A DNA stretch of 64,000 nucleotides, from NCBI GenBank assembly GCA_000507305.1, contig DF239346.1, forward strand, positions 1 to 64,000, written 5' to 3'. Each line of letters begins with the position of its first letter. Position 1 is the stretch's first letter. Positions 38,846-53,927 of this stretch are shown here, one piece after another. The position numbers and the translations under genes were made by a program. Source of the stretch: Breviolum minutum Mf 1.05b.01 (lineage: Eukaryota > Sar > Dinophyceae > Suessiales > Symbiodiniaceae). Under the pieces are notes generated by a model. The model searched no databases and was not told the origin of the DNA. It worked only from the letters and a program-made list of their open reading frames with translations.

Positions 38846-39557
38846 AAAAATTGTCTTCCAACCCTTTCGCTATCCTGCCAGTCGTTGATTGCTGCTTGCT
38901 GCTTTTGGGCTCTTTAGAGCTGTATTTTTTTTGTGGGGGGCAGTTCACGACTTCATGAGGTGTCTATGTGGTGGTTTCAATAGTTGCAACCATGCTTTCT
39001 TGTTTCGCACCCTGTTTTCAAAATCGAAATTTCTAGAAGCAGATAAGCAGATGAGTCCATGTTCCAACTGTTCTTCTTACCACAAATTGAGATGAGTACT
39101 AATAAGACTTGTCTAGAGCGAACTGGAATCCTCCTCTTCGAGGACATACTTTACATCTACAAATGGTGTAGTTCCATTCTGATGGTAGTTTACCAGAGGT
39201 TATCTCAAACCATGGATTGAAAGCCCTCCACCTATGTCATAAAGTCAAAAATGCACAGCAGCTTAAGGATGTCAAGGAGGCCATATCAAGGGGACCAACA
39301 AGTTCAGAAGGAGATTGATTCAAATGAACCTACTGTAAAAGACATAAATCATCAAATAATCTCATGTTTGCTGTACGTATACAATACAGATATATAGCCT
39401 CATGTATGCGGTATGTATCCAAACACACATTTACATATATATATATACATATATATTTATAGAATTCTATATATAACATGCCTTGCATATCTATCCTATG
39501 CAAAGTTTGCAGAGCTGCTTTTTGACAACATTATTCTCCCAACCAACCGCTGGTGCC

Positions 39558-39680
39558 ATGGCTCCCAGCAAGGGACATGTCTTGGGTGTCAAGGGCCTTC
39601 CCTTGGAACGAGAAGAGCGTCTCAAGAAACTCATGACGTCCAAGGCCTATGGTGGGACACCTGCATCACGGACCAAAGGA
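39558..39680 (+). CDS. Coiled-coil gene exon 1 (start)
   Basis: 41 codons from ATG 39558: MAPSKGHVLGVKGL, PLEREERLKKLMTSKAYGG, TPASRTKG. GT donor, phase 0. AT- and pyrimidine-rich sequence precedes it. Confidence 0.75.
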
Positions 39681-42600
39681 GTAATTGTTTTTTTTGAAAG
39701 GTTACTTGTTGGGTTGGGTTGTTGGTTTAGGATTTGAGCATGGTACCCACAAATAGTAGTCCCCAAAATGAACCATTAATTAGTTGATAAACACCTTGGA
39801 AATTGTGGATAAAGACACACACCCAATTTTTAGTGACATACCATGAGCCAATGTTTGTTTTTGTTTGTTTGTTTGTTTGTTTGTTATAGATTTGTTTTGG
39901 ATTCAACAAAGCTGAATTGGGGTGAAGATGTCACAAATCGATACACATGATGCAAACAAATGAAAAGGGATGTGTTACGTGAAATATATGGGAGTTTCCT
40001 AAAATGGTGGTACCCCCAAATCATCCATTTTAATAGGTTTTTCGATTATTTTCACCATCCATTTTGGGGTACCCCTATTTTTGGAAACACCCATATATAT
40101 ATATATATATGATATACCAGTATCAACCCATTGGTGAGCAGCTATCCTTTCGAACGACTTCATCCTTTTTTACACCCGTCTTAGGTCGATGATTCTTCCC
40201 TCGTCTCGCGGAGTCACGGTGCAACGGGCCGCCCCAAGCCGTCCCGTGCCACGTCGGTGACGGTGCCACGTGCTACGAGAGCCACCAGGAGTTTGCTACA
40301 CACCACGGAGGCATATCGTCAGCAACAAGGCACCACTGCAGAGACATTACTGGAAGTGGGGAAAAAGACCATGACACCAGAGAAGGCCGGTTTCAAGGGG
40401 ATTGCAGGATCGCAGCTTTGGGATGGTTGGGATTTCTTGTTTTAATGCCTTTATGATGGATTTGACATGCAGATGTTACTGTTGGTTTTATATTGTGATG
40501 ATGGCGTCACTTGATGAACTTGATGAAGCCACAAAGAAGGTTTCTAGTAAATATGGGTTTTGGCAGATTGATGTGCATGTTGATCATTCTATGTATTATG
40601 GAGATACTGTTGATGGAAGAAATCCTGCGATCACCAGTTGAGGTTGGTAGTTTATCCCATTATTTTCTTCTACATTCCAGGTGGTGATCGCCAGATTTCT
40701 CAACCATCAACAGTAAGGTGATGTTTGGTTCATTTTGCTGGATTTCTTTTTACACAATCAAAGCTTTAGAATGCTTTAGGTATTGTTTTTTTTTAAAGAG
40801 GCCAGCCTCGTGGACCCGCGACACATGCAACCAACCGTTTGTGGTTGCAATTTCTTGGGGGGTCACCAGGTGGGATGGAAAATTCATGAAATTTTCTGAA
40901 AAAGCCATCTCTATATACCCAGTTGTTTGACGCGTTTTTTCGGGTTTTATTGGGAATGAGATACACAAATTGATTCCAGATACTTGATGGTCGCAGCCTG
41001 CTCCAAAAACAAAGGTATTGAATTTGTTTTGGCTGTTGGCAATTCTGTTTCACCAATTCTTGACACTCACCATACTCACAATCAATGCGATACATGATTC
41101 CAGCCACCTCAAATGAACTCGGTGAACACCCTGATTTATATTAACATATATTAACTAGTTCATGACATGTGTTTCCATTCACCGACAGTCGGGTGAAATT
41201 CACGATATTCGCATGATCACCTTATTATATCTTATATTATTAGATGGCTTCCTTCCTTTAAAGTGGACCCAATGATTCCCCAATCATTCTGTTATGGTCG
41301 GTATTTCTTTCAGCCCTTGCGGGTTTTCACCCTACAACCTCCATCCGTCATCCGTCCGCAAGCGGGAGGCTCAGCAAGTGGAACGTGCCCGGGCCAAGGT
41401 CAGGGGGAACGACACCAAAACGCGCGCCGCGAGATGTCCTTCGACCCAGACACCTAGCTGCAGTTGACTCAAGTCACTTCAACAGGTGATTCACGGAGGC
41501 ATACCTCCATAACTGGGTGGTGGTTTCAAATATTTTTTGTTTTCACCCTTACTTGGGGAAGATTTCCAATTTGACTCATATTTTTTTCAAATGGGTTGGT
41601 TCAACCACCACCTAGATAACCATGTCATGTCAGGGTGCCAAAGAAGGGGTTTTTTAACAGAAGTCTTTGTAGACTTGGATTGAATCCGGAGACTTGGAAG
41701 TTTGGGTGTGTAGTGACAGAAAGAATGATGGGATGGTGAAAATTACTGGTGAATGAAGCTGGGAAAATTGTCGGAAAAAACCTGCAAGCAGAATGTTGTG
41801 GAAAGATTGTCCACATCAATGTGATACACCCCAAACTGAAATTTTGACAGCAAGAAAACCCTGTAACAAATATGTATATTTACATACAGACCTAAGAGGA
41901 AAGGTTTGTCTTCCAATCATCATGTTTGGGCTATGTTAGTCTCTATAGTGTTTGAGGGTGTATGGGTTGATGATTTTATGTTGGGGATCGTTGTCCTAAT
42001 ACCGCCTGTGAAAAAGGATTGCTGAAATATGATGAAATATGTACATGATGAGTACTTACCCACTGTTCCTACTACCTATCGTCATCAATCATATGATGCA
42101 ACCAATGCATCCCATTCATAGTCCTACTATATATATAAATATGATATATATATATATATACACATGCAATGTTGATCCCCATCGAATTTGAGACCAGTTG
42201 CGGATAGTTTGGTCAGTTGCATTATTGCAAGGATATCACAAGTCTTGCTACAAGTTGATGAACATATAAACATATATAAATTTAATTGAGCAGAACTAGT
42301 ACGGGCAGACGATAAAGTCTCCACTGGACCATTCGCAACTGATGTTTTCCAGTGGAAATCTCCCCAACAGGGCCTTACTTCAGACTGGAGACGTGTTGTA
42401 GCAAGAAGAAAGTTCTGGGCTTGCTGCTTCCTGAATAGTTCGGTTCCCACTGGAGCACTGAACCAAACCCACTTGGTTGTTTGCATTATATTGGATATAT
42501 TGGAAATTATATGTACAGTACATGATGATACTGCCCCACAGAGCAACTAACAGATTCTTACAACCCCCGGATCCCACCATTCCAATTGTTCAAGGATCCC

Positions 42601-45600
42601 AAGGGTTTCAGTCTGGGTCAACTTATGTTGTTACCCTCATCAATGGTTGTTTCTGGTTCCCTTAAGAGGTGGTAGGTAGCGTATAACCCACCAAAAGGCA
42701 ATATATAAGTGGTATACAAGTGGTATATACTGCCAATGGCGGGGATTATATGTATCACCTACCAAGGGAACCCAAAACCTTCATTTTTAGGGGTTATAGC
42801 CCATATATTGGGGGTTTAAAAATTTAAAACCTGCATTTTTCCATGGGCACTTGGGGTCCCAAGGGTACCACCTACTATGGGAACCCACAAAAACAACCCA
42901 TTTTTTCCTCAGGAAGAGGCTTTTTCAAGGACCTGGACATGCCATGAATGAAGCGCCGAAAGATGCGATGGCATCGCGTTCGGGCCTACCGCCGATGAAA
43001 GGAGTGAGATGATGAAAGGTCACAAGTTGGAGCCATGGAGGGCTCAGCCCAGGCAGAAAAAGGTTGCGGTTTGAGGTTGTACAGATATTGTACGATTTGG
43101 GCAAGTTTCATTGACACCCAATTGTTGTGGATCAAACATGGCTAAATTGGTGAATGGAGATTTTTTGTTGGAGGTTACTCAACAAAAAATGGTTGAGAGA
43201 TGTTAGGAGATTATCTGAAATTTGTCCAGCTTTACGCCTTCAGTGCCTCAGCATGTCGAATTTGCGTGTTGCAAAGTAAAAGCTGCTGCCTCCATCTCCG
43301 GGCTGCCGGGCTTTTTTTGCGACCAAACTACTGGGGGTCCCTTGCCCAAGTGATGGCTTGATAGGGGAGGTTATTCACAAGCAACCTTGATTCAGGTCAA
43401 TACATTACGATAAACTGCTCAAAAAATCGGTATTACTTATGGAGACTTTGGGTTTGGGTGGCTTGTTACACGTGAAGAAATCCACGCAGAGAGGCTACAC
43501 TTGGGGTCGATCAGCAGATTTGTTGTGGATTTCATGTGATGTGCTGGTTCAACTGAAAAAGAGGCATATTTGTGCCGACGCTACTACTACTTTGATGTAT
43601 TCTGCGTATATAGGGTATGGGATGGGGACGGGTCCTTTGTTTGTGAGAAAAATCAAGCTGCCTAGATGTTTCCTCAGTGTTGCAAGAAGAGGCAAGGTTT
43701 TGTGAGTCTTACTGTTACTAGCTACCAGGACATTGCAAGAACTTGGTAAACTGTTCACAACCAGAGGTTTAATCCTCTTGAAAAAAACTGGAGTATATTG
43801 GGATTACAACTTCACTTGCTAATCATCATTTACTAAGTTTCTATGACATCCCAGCTCAGTTGGGCTTTGTGAGTCCTCATCAATTTGTTGAATGTTGGGA
43901 TCATGCCTGCCAGACTTCACGACTGAAATGTCTGAAGGTTGGAAGTTGGAAGATTCCCTTGTCCTGCCGGTTTTGAGTAGAATATGTTTACTAATTAGTA
44001 GATATCAGCAGAAAGTGCAGTAGCGCACAACTAGCTAGGAGATCATTCGGTGTTTCAAAGTACATTTTTTCATTCAGTAAATCTACCTCGTAGTTACTCA
44101 CTACACTATATTATGTGTTGAAAAGGTAATGGTCCAGTAAAACATGTTTGTTTCACGGTCCCAATTCCATCCAATTCCAGCTTCACACTTTATATGGAAT
44201 AAATGGAGTAGCTCCTTTTAAGCTATTACTATGCCTTTAGGATCCTCGATATCGCAAGATTACCTAACATTCCCTCGAACATGGCGCAAATCTTGATAGA
44301 TCTATGTACTAGTCTCATGGTGGTATGGGCAACTATAGGTAAGAATTTGTTAGTTACTTTGCCACAGACTTTGCCGGCAGCCTTCACGTTTAACAACTTG
44401 CATGCCACAAAAAAAGTGTTCATGTCTTTTTGTAGCTACTACTGTGCCATGTATGATACTAGTGATTGGAAAATGTACGTGACAGAATTCAGAAGGATAT
44501 GAACAACAAGTTAGGATAGATGTATGTAATTATTGTAATCAACACATATGGAATATATACATATTTAGAATAGATTTAAGCAATATCAACAGACCACGTT
44601 TCGCGCATCTCGGAGTTTCCATACTTTGGATAGTCGCCCAAAGGGCGATTCTTTGCCATCTTTGCTGTTGGGCATTGTTTCGGTTGACAGGCGCAGTGGC
44701 AAGTGGATTAAAATCACCCAAACTTCTGGTGCTTGTGGTCGACCTCATTGCAAGAGATAGATTTGTTGTTTTTCTCCCAAAACAAAAGCACATGTGGTTA
44801 ATTCAAAATTCACATTCCTGGGATGATGTGAATTATACTGACCTTGCAACAAATTGCCTGCAAAAGATAATTGTAGTTTGTAAAGTTAAAATCCTGTTGG
44901 GATCTCAGCATTGTTTTTTGAGGTCCGAAAAAATTACAATAGCCCTGATAGAAACCCAGAGGATTTGTCATGGAAGCTGAACATGATTCCCAAACCACAT
45001 CTCCTTTTCAAACGGTTGGTTGTTCATTTTCTAAGTTCAACTGCATGGGTGTATATCTTTTGTTGATTCCCCCGTCCAGTAACAATGAGTAGTTAGTACA
45101 TGTTCTCAAGCCTCGAACTGTAAAGCCGTTAACAGTTGTCAACTATTGCAGGAAAGGGGATCACCCTCATCTACACGTTCTTTAAGCATAGCCGTTTGGA
45201 GAATCAAGTTACTTTTAAGATACCTAAATATCCAACATTAGTTTGGAAACTATATAGCTAGGTGGTGGTTTCAAAGTTTTTTTCTTTTCACCCCTATTCG
45301 GGGAAGATTCCCATGTTGACTCATATTTTTCAGATGGGTTGAAACCACCAACTAGATAGTGAAGTTGTCATTTTGTTACAATAGTAGTTTTGAACATCCT
45401 TTTTAACCTTAGTAAAATGGATGAAACTTCCCAATGGCATATCCATTCCAGGGACTCTTTGCCTTATCAACCCCTTGTAAACATTGTCAACCCACCCATT
45501 ACAAATCAGAAATCCGAGAAATCCGCCTGGGATTTGTGAAAATCCTTGTAAATGGTAGCATAAAACTACCAACCACTTAAGTAGTTTGCCAGATTTCTTA

Positions 45601-48600
45601 ACCATCAACAGTTTGTTTCACACTCATAATTTTCAACCAAGAACCAAGATGTGGTTCAAAACTTTCAAGTACTTCGTTGGTTTCTCGGGATTTTCTTGTT
45701 TTTCCAGCAACATGGCATCCATGTTCTACCGTGTAGAAACGTTTCTAGAACTCCCAAAATGACGATATGTCAGGTTTGCGAGATCTGAAATTCCTTGTTT
45801 CTTAGGAGTTCATTGCAGAAACCATTGTAAAATCATGAGTCAACCGATCAACCTGATGCCTGATTAAGCTGAACCCCATTTCTATTGATTCGTTTTGCGG
45901 AACCCAAAAGGTGAATGGCCATGATAAAAGGCAGGCAGGCATGGGTTTTCGACATAGCAACCATGTGGTATCCACAAACACAGATAAACTGCTTGCTACC
46001 CAAGGGGTACCCGTAAATAGATCCTAGCCAAATTGATACTAATCCGGTAGTCCCTTGAGACTTCAGTTCTAAAGAGTGAAAGTTGCCTTTAAAGCAATTT
46101 TGGAATTCAATCTCGTTTCTTCTTCAAAAATCTTAAAAACATGAGGAATTTACTGGTTAAGATAATGCTTTTCACTTGGAATCCCATGGTTTTTAAGTCC
46201 CTTTAGGGAGGAGAAATTCATCATCGATTTCACCCTCCTCCAGGCACATCGAAAGAATGGGAAGTTCCGAGGTGGAGACGCTGAAAGTCCAATTACGGGA
46301 GGCTGCCGATTCCCGTTTTCGGGTGCAGGTTATACCGGGGTTGCCGCAGTGTATTTTTTCTTAGGTGAAGAACACCTTAACGAAACAATGGGTTTTCTTA
46401 GGATGCCTATATGACTGTTATCATTGAAATGTCATAAGGGTGAAGCTTTGGTTTGGTTTGGTTTGGTTTGGTTCTGTTGGTTTGGTTTTGGTTGTGTTAG
46501 ACTTCAAGATGCATACCATAGATTCAACACTTGGTATAATGAATTTTACAGGTTGGTTGGTTTGGTTCTGGTTGTTGAAGCTCCCGAATTTCGTTCATTA
46601 AGTTGATTTTAAAACCAGGGGGGTTTGCCTCTACAGATTTTCAGTCAAGTTGAAACAAGAAGTCACTGAGGTCTTAAGTATCCAGGTTTGAGGTGAATCT
46701 CAAGGGATTCATTCTGCTTCAAGCAGGGTGATTTCTAGTGAAATTGTCTTCGTGACTTAGAAACAAAAAAAGGTGTTTTTTTTAAGTACAGTACACCCTT
46801 GGATTCCTTTAGCATGGATACCAGAAATCTTGCTTTAGAAGAAGTATCCGGTATCCTCCTCCTTTGTTTTCATGGCTAATTTTGGAGTATTTTTCAATGG
46901 TTTTGTTTCCAAGGCCCAATCGGCCAACGATGATCTCATTGAGCAGCTGAAGGCTGCCCAGTTTCTTGGACGAAAGGAATCGATTCTTGGGAACTGGAGA
47001 GATTACTTGAATCCTGAATCCTGATTTAGAAACAACCACCAGGTTTCCAACACACATACACACATGTTTAATTTTGGGTGTTGATATCATATTTGATCTC
47101 TATGCATATCAATTTAGTCGGTGGATTTTGTTATTTTTGTTAAGTCAGCCATTATTGTTATGAATGCAAATCCTGCGAATATCCACCATGAGCTGAAATG
47201 AATCTAGGCTTCTCACGGCGGGAATGAGAGTTTCATGTTGTTTGTACAGGTGAATATTTTGAGAATATGTTTCAAAGTTTGAGTTTTAATTTTCAATTCT
47301 CAATAAGGGACTTGTCCTTTGGAATAATTCTACAAACCCATATAGCTAGGTAGAAAGAGATGGCGGTTGTTTAGTTTCCAACAAATCCTCATCGATGGCG
47401 GTTTAATCTTGCCGCCATCAACGGCATCAACGGGGCAATAGAGGTGAATTTATCAAAAGAATCTGGTAGTTTAGGGTATATACAGGGCATTATATACACT
47501 ATATATAGTGAACCTTATTGGTTGTTTTTAATGCCCTATATACCCTAAACTATCCACTTATGTGGGGATCATAATAAACCATTAGAAGGACCGCGATTGA
47601 ACAACCAGTGTAAAGGAAAGTTTGAGGTTTTTTTTTGTGGCTCAACTATGCTCAACCGAGAATCTTACTTTTCAGATTCTGCTTCGAAGCCCTATCTTGG
47701 GTTTTGTTGCCATCAAGCAGATGCCATATCCAATCCTTGCTGGTACCATACCTGAGACAAACAGCTCGCACCGAAAAAAAAAAACATGGCATCCCAAAAG
47801 AAAGGGTAGGAACTTCCAACTTCCAACCATCCATTTTACGGCCAGGTGGTTTTTTCAGGGAGGGGTCAACCATTACCTCTCATTTGGATATTTGGCGAAA
47901 CCTTAGGACCAGCTGGAAGAAATGCATCGAAGATGCAGAACAGAAGGACCCCCGAGAAGTTGGACGAGTCATTTCGGGGGGGAATGGTTGGTCCATGGAG
48001 GATGAGAGCCGAAGAGGAGGTGATTTTCTTGGACCGAGGTGATGTGGAGTTACCTAAGTGGTGTTTTTGTTTTGATTGATTTGTTTATCTTCACCCCTGT
48101 TTGGGGAAATGATCCAACTGGACTATTATTTTTTTGAGATGGGTTGAAAGCACCAACTAGTTGCTCTCAATTCCTGTTGACCACATCTTGGTCAATCCCA
48201 GTTTTGTTGAGCTTCAAAGAATGAAGAGATAAGCTAATATCATTAGACATATCTAATTTCCCAAGCTATGAACGGGAAGCCAGCCTTTTTGGAGCACGGC
48301 TAGTGACTAGTGGATTGTTTTCTCTCTTAGATTTGGACAAGTTTGATGGTGCGTCAATCCTCTTCATGGATCTTCATGGTATCATACTTTTTGGAATCTG
48401 GGCAATAACCCCACACATTTATCGGGGACAATTGAACAAAGTATTCAGATAGGATGCCCACGACGTGAGAAGGATGCTAGGCGAACCATCCTAGCAAATG
48501 CATGTCATGTTCTGAAGTGATCGGGGCCAGATACACCCGGAAGAACATCTTGAATTTCAAACAAATGCGGACGGGAACAAGGGAACACATATAGTCGTGT

Positions 48601-51600
48601 AGTTTATCATGCACATGCCACATGTTGTTGTTTTATGCTATTTTCTCTCTCTCTCTCTCTCTCTATGTATATGCAGTAACTATAGGAAGATGTGTATCAT
48701 ATTCTGTCATTTTGGAAGCAGGTTTTTTCAGAAGTTTCACCCGTTGGGCATGCCCCCGCAGGCTGCGCATGCGAGACAAGAACTTCAACGCTTTAAGGCC
48801 TAATGCAATTGGCACAGGAAAATGCAAGCGCAAAATGTTTCACAGTGCAATGTGATGTTTCTTTTTAGGGGGAGGGACATGGGGGAAACCAAAGAAGTTA
48901 TGTTGGGCAATGATATTATAGGTCCAAGTGACACACCCAAATAGATACCCTCCTTAAATGTTGTTGTTACAGTAGCTGTTATTTTGTGGAACCCACCGTC
49001 TTTCAGATAGGTGGCGAGTTTAGAATTAGTACATTTTATTCTATTGTTTTCAATACCCAGATGCTCAATGTATGGCATATTTACCTACATATATTGACCA
49101 TCAAAATCAATCAAATGTAGGTAAATATACCGATACCATACATTGAGTGTCTGGGATACATTGATTTCTTGCAAACTGTTTTTTTCCCATTCCTACGGGT
49201 CCCGATGTCCAAACTGGTCACGTGAAAAACGGTTGCAACATCGTACGGTGACCGGGTGGTATCGCCGCTATCACCGAAACGTCCAATCCGTGATTCAAGT
49301 TGTCCATTGGGTGATATGGGAATCGATCGATACACACCAATGGTACCTGTGCCTGCACGATGTGACAACAACATCTCAGCAATCTAGTGATTGCATAGTA
49401 CATCCATGCCAACAAAAACGGTGTTCACAAATGGGCATCAATCTTGAGAAATGATGTATCTACATATGTACTCTATACTTGTCTTGTTTTCAGCATGGAT
49501 AAAATCTGTTGATTTCATGCTGTTTTTGTTCCAAAAAAAAGACTTGAAGGCCCAAGTCGGCAAGAAAGCCAAGCATCCTGCGGTGGTCCGGAGGCTGGAG
49601 TTTCATTGGATCCTTGGAATCCGCCTTTTTTGAAATTGGGGCTTCAATCAATGGAGTTGCTGGTGGAGCTTCAACAAAAAAATCTACAGAACTCCGAGAA
49701 ATCATAGGCGTAGGTATAGGAAGTTCCGATGTCAACTTCACCAAAGTTCATTTGTGGTTGATGACTTGATTTGGGGTGAATTTTGAAAAACATGACCTGA
49801 CAGTTCAGGTGAAAGATCTTTGACAATACCAACATGGCCTCGAAGACGCAACCTTTGTACATTTCTTGGGGGGTATCTTTATGTATCTTTATGGTATCTA
49901 TTGAAAAAAGCACAGATTTCTAGCCAATGATAGATTCCTGGAGTGTCAAGATTCACCTATGTATACATAGCGCGGGTTATTGGGTTGAATGCTTAGGATG
50001 CCGTATGCCAGAGGGCGTTGGATTCGATCTCAAGTTTTAGGTTTCTCAAGTCGTCAGGTCCATCTTCAACCGAACCCCCACAATGAAAGGCCATAAAAAA
50101 GACGGTATGAACTCATTAAACAGAACAATAATAGAACAATATTGTTTTTTAAATACCAGCTACGTTTGCAATTAGGGGGATTGGTTGGTTGGTGGTTGGA
50201 GCCCTCCGCTAGGCAGGGTCGTTTATTTCACCCCCCTGAAGCTGGGAGGCAAGATGGCAGCCGATGAGCTGCCGGAGTTGTGTTTGTTGTTGGCTGGAAA
50301 ATGTGATAATTGAAATTTAGGTATATACTTTATTTCTTTGTATGTACCTAGACCTGGACGTTCCAAACAGGTGTATAATATATATATATATATATAAATG
50401 TATATAACATGTATAAGCTCTCCATATGAGATCATCGGTGTCGCACAGTTTCCTCAAGCAGCATCCAAGTGAGAGGCTTCAGCGAAAGTTGAGGAGGAAT
50501 GTGGCGTTCCTTGACTCAGCGCTACGATGTGGGTAGGGATTGAAGGATTCTTGGAAGCTCTTTTAAGCGACCAAGGATTTCATAGGGATTTAAATGAACT
50601 TGTTTTTCGTTGCTCAGATTATGATCTGAAGAAGACTTCCAGAAAGAAGTTCATGTTGCATTCATAAAACGATATCTCATTTTATCATGATTTTTGGGAG
50701 TTTTGCTTATCACCAGCATCAGCATTTTGATACGAAAAAGATCTCCAACTTCCGTCTTTTCTAGGTGGTGCATTCAAACGCTGTATCACCCGGAAACCTG
50801 GGGAAATTATCCAATTTGACAATCATTTTTTTTCAAATTGGTTGCTTCAACCATCCACCCAGTTTCGGAATTCCAGGAGTGTTTGTTGTGAATTCCAAGG
50901 TTATAAACCCCCAACGCTCACCCTTAGAACAAAAAAATCGGAGCCCCAAAATAGATCAAAATAGTTGCATCCCTGAAGTTTAACACGGAACCTAAAAACG
51001 CCCCCCTGGAAAAGGAGATCCCTTCTGGAAACTAACATTTTCAGGTTTTATGTCAAACTTTGGGGGTGTATAATTTGAAAGGAAATACTTTCTTGACAAC
51101 AGCTTTAAACTTTCTGTTGGTCTCTATGTTAGTTTCAGGGAGCTTTTCAACCCATCCAATCGTATGGTCGTCATCTCGGTCCATTTTGTTTCCGGAAACC
51201 TTGAGGCGTGAGATGAGCGATGCTCAGCAGGGTTTCGTGATCCAAAAAGTGACGGAGAAACATGGCAAGACGGAGGCCGTCCGAAAAAAAAAAAAAACAC
51301 GGCCCCCCAAAAATATGTCGAATCCGCGAATCCTATTTCAAATGCGTTGAAACCATGTGGTTTCTGAGGCGTGATATAATTTGTGTACCGAAGAAATGTG
51401 GGGAGGTTACGCTCCCCAGCAATGGGTGTGGACCAGTTGATACGGGATTGGAAAACAGGGATGCTGCTGGTAGATCGGGGGGGTTGAGTCTGTGAAAATT
51501 CTTGGGAAAACCTTTAAAACTGCAGCCCTTCAGTATGTGCTTTTGGATCCTATAAGGTTTCCTCAAAACTAAGAGCAAAAACGTGTGAGAAGTAAGAGTT

Positions 51601-52352
51601 ACAGTACCAAGACGATCGTTTCCTTTTAGGATAGGAAAACCTGGCCGGTGCGAACTGTTCACCAGGCGGATAAACTAGGGTCATTATCTGGGTTTTAGGG
51701 TGTTTAGTAAGGGGATAGTAAGTAAGGGTAAAAAATTCTCCAAACAATGGCTGCATGACTCTGCAGGTTGTTTTTATGATACTTTCGAGTTTGGGATGAT
51801 TCGAGTCTTGACATGACACAGCATCAAATGGAAGATTTGAAGGACAGGAATCATTCAATTACCCATTTTGGGGGGATCAAAGAGTGCAAATGTATTGCAA
51901 TCTTCAGAGATTTTCCGTAATTGTGCATTGTTTGGTTGGTAATATACTGTAATGACCCCCTGTAGGACCCCCACCATTGCGCCAAAATATCCCCAATTTT
52001 CTGATGGCCAGGTACGTCGTGTCTCTGTTTGGACCTCAAGACTGTTTTTGGGACCATTTTGGCCACTGTTCCTGACCTTTTTCCGGGGGATATGTTCCCG
52101 CCCTATTTAATATCATCTAGTATGTTTTGAGCATACAAAAATTACGTCATCTTCTTGGTTGAGGCAAGGGTTTAACATGCTAGCGCCTTGTTAAGCCTTG
52201 GGATTTTCAGTAGCTTTGGAGCTCAAAACCCTGTAAGCTAAGCAAGCAGGCTGGAAAAGACACCGCAGATACCATTGTTTGTAGCCAGCGGAATGTTAGA
52301 TTACCCGAGGTACCTTAAGGAGGTCGGAATGAACATGATGATGATGACGATG

Positions 52353-52385
<33 letters not shown>

Positions 52386-53883
52386 ATGATGATGACGACG
52401 ATGATGACGACGATGATGACGACGGCCGTCGATGATTGATGATAGTCAATGATGATGACAGTTGATGATTGATGACAGTCGATGATGGATGACAGTCGAT
52501 GATTGATTGCAGTTGATGCTATATTTCTTGCTAGATGCGGAGTCAAAATTTGGGCAGGCGCCTGTTGTTGGATCTTTTTAAGTGAGTAAAGCAACCTAAG
52601 GACCTAAGAACCTGGTTTTCAAGGAACCTTTAATATTTGCAACATTTTGCAACCAGAATATTTTTAATCGGTTCCTAGCAAGAACTCTTAGTCCACCTCA
52701 CTAAGTCCACCTCCATCATGTTGTCCTCCCAGGTATGCCCCCAGACTTGCATGCTTAAGTGGTGCCATGCACAAGATTCTTTAGCGCAGAACATCAGTCA
52801 AAAAGTGGGTCGGGGAACTCGCCCAGATGGAAGATGGTGGAAGATACTGCTTTTGATGAGTCAGAAATCCGGCGAGAAAACCATCGGGGATGTGACAGAG
52901 ACCCTGTAAATAATGGGATAAACTACTTATCAACTGGGTAGCCGGGTTTCTTCTTCCATCAACAGTATGGAAAGACAGCAAAACATCGAAGTAGCAGGAC
53001 AGGGAAAGTAATGGACAGTGAAGCTTCATTTTGGAATTCTTTACAGACAAAATGTGATGGTTTAAGGTATCATGATATTATGAGTTCTCTCTATATTTTA
53101 CAGGTTGCTAACCCCATTGCAAGCTCCTTTTAAATTCATTCAAAATGTAATTCGAAACTCGAAACCTTTTTGGTTGAAAGCTTCCGCGGTTGTCCGACGG
53201 TGCTGTGGGTTCAATCAAGCGTGAAGGCTTCACCAATTTAGTTTTTTACATCCGGGATTTCTGCACAACTTTTGTTTGGGAGTGTTACTGGGGCAGTTTC
53301 TAAAGTACATATTCTGGGTGGTGGTTTCAAGTATTTTTTATGTTCAACCCTACTTGGGGAAATAATCCAATTCGACTAATATTTTTCAAATGGGTTGAAA
53401 CCAACAACTAGATATTGAGTTTTATATGATTATGTAAACTATAATGTATTATGTACAGTAAGGTGATTTTCACGCCCCCCAAAAAAAACCCAAAAGAAAC
53501 GCCTTATATAGATCCTTCTAGATCAACATATTAGAAGACATTTAGAAGACCATGGTCTCCTTGAAGAGGAAAACTGTTTACCTGGTAGCAGGGGGTACCC
53601 GAAATTCAGAGGTGGGACAGGGTTCGAGTGTGGTATGGAATAACTTCAAGTTCGACAAAAGGTTGGCGACCATGAAAATGAACTGTCCCATGTAGGTGAA
53701 TGTATACCATTTGTATGGGAATCCTATGGGAAGGGTCGGCAAGCGCATCCCTCATCCCTTGACATTCGGCCTAAGGTGCCGGTGCGCCCAAAAGCTTGGA
53801 CTTGCAAACGGTGCCGTGGTTTCTGTGATAGGATGAAGTTGATTGGTACATGGGAATGATGATGATGATGATGATGATGGTGG

Positions 53884-53927
<44 letters not shown>

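Larger units (their letters stand above)
31742..39557. other. Kinase 3' end not located; intron or intergenic repeats
   Basis: The kinase C-terminal exons must lie here if the gene is complete, but none is convincing. Contents are R5, R3, R6, R2, R4, R1 and R9 copies, both arms of the R11 inverted pair region (second arm 35389-35500), and AT microsatellites. A short open frame at 36488-36592 ending RRGRPKESQRCMENL is basic but unassigned. Confidence 0.45.

Noticed and set aside
52301..52594. Minus-strand Ile-rich and similar low-complexity frames
   Set aside because: Direct translation of the GAT microsatellite.
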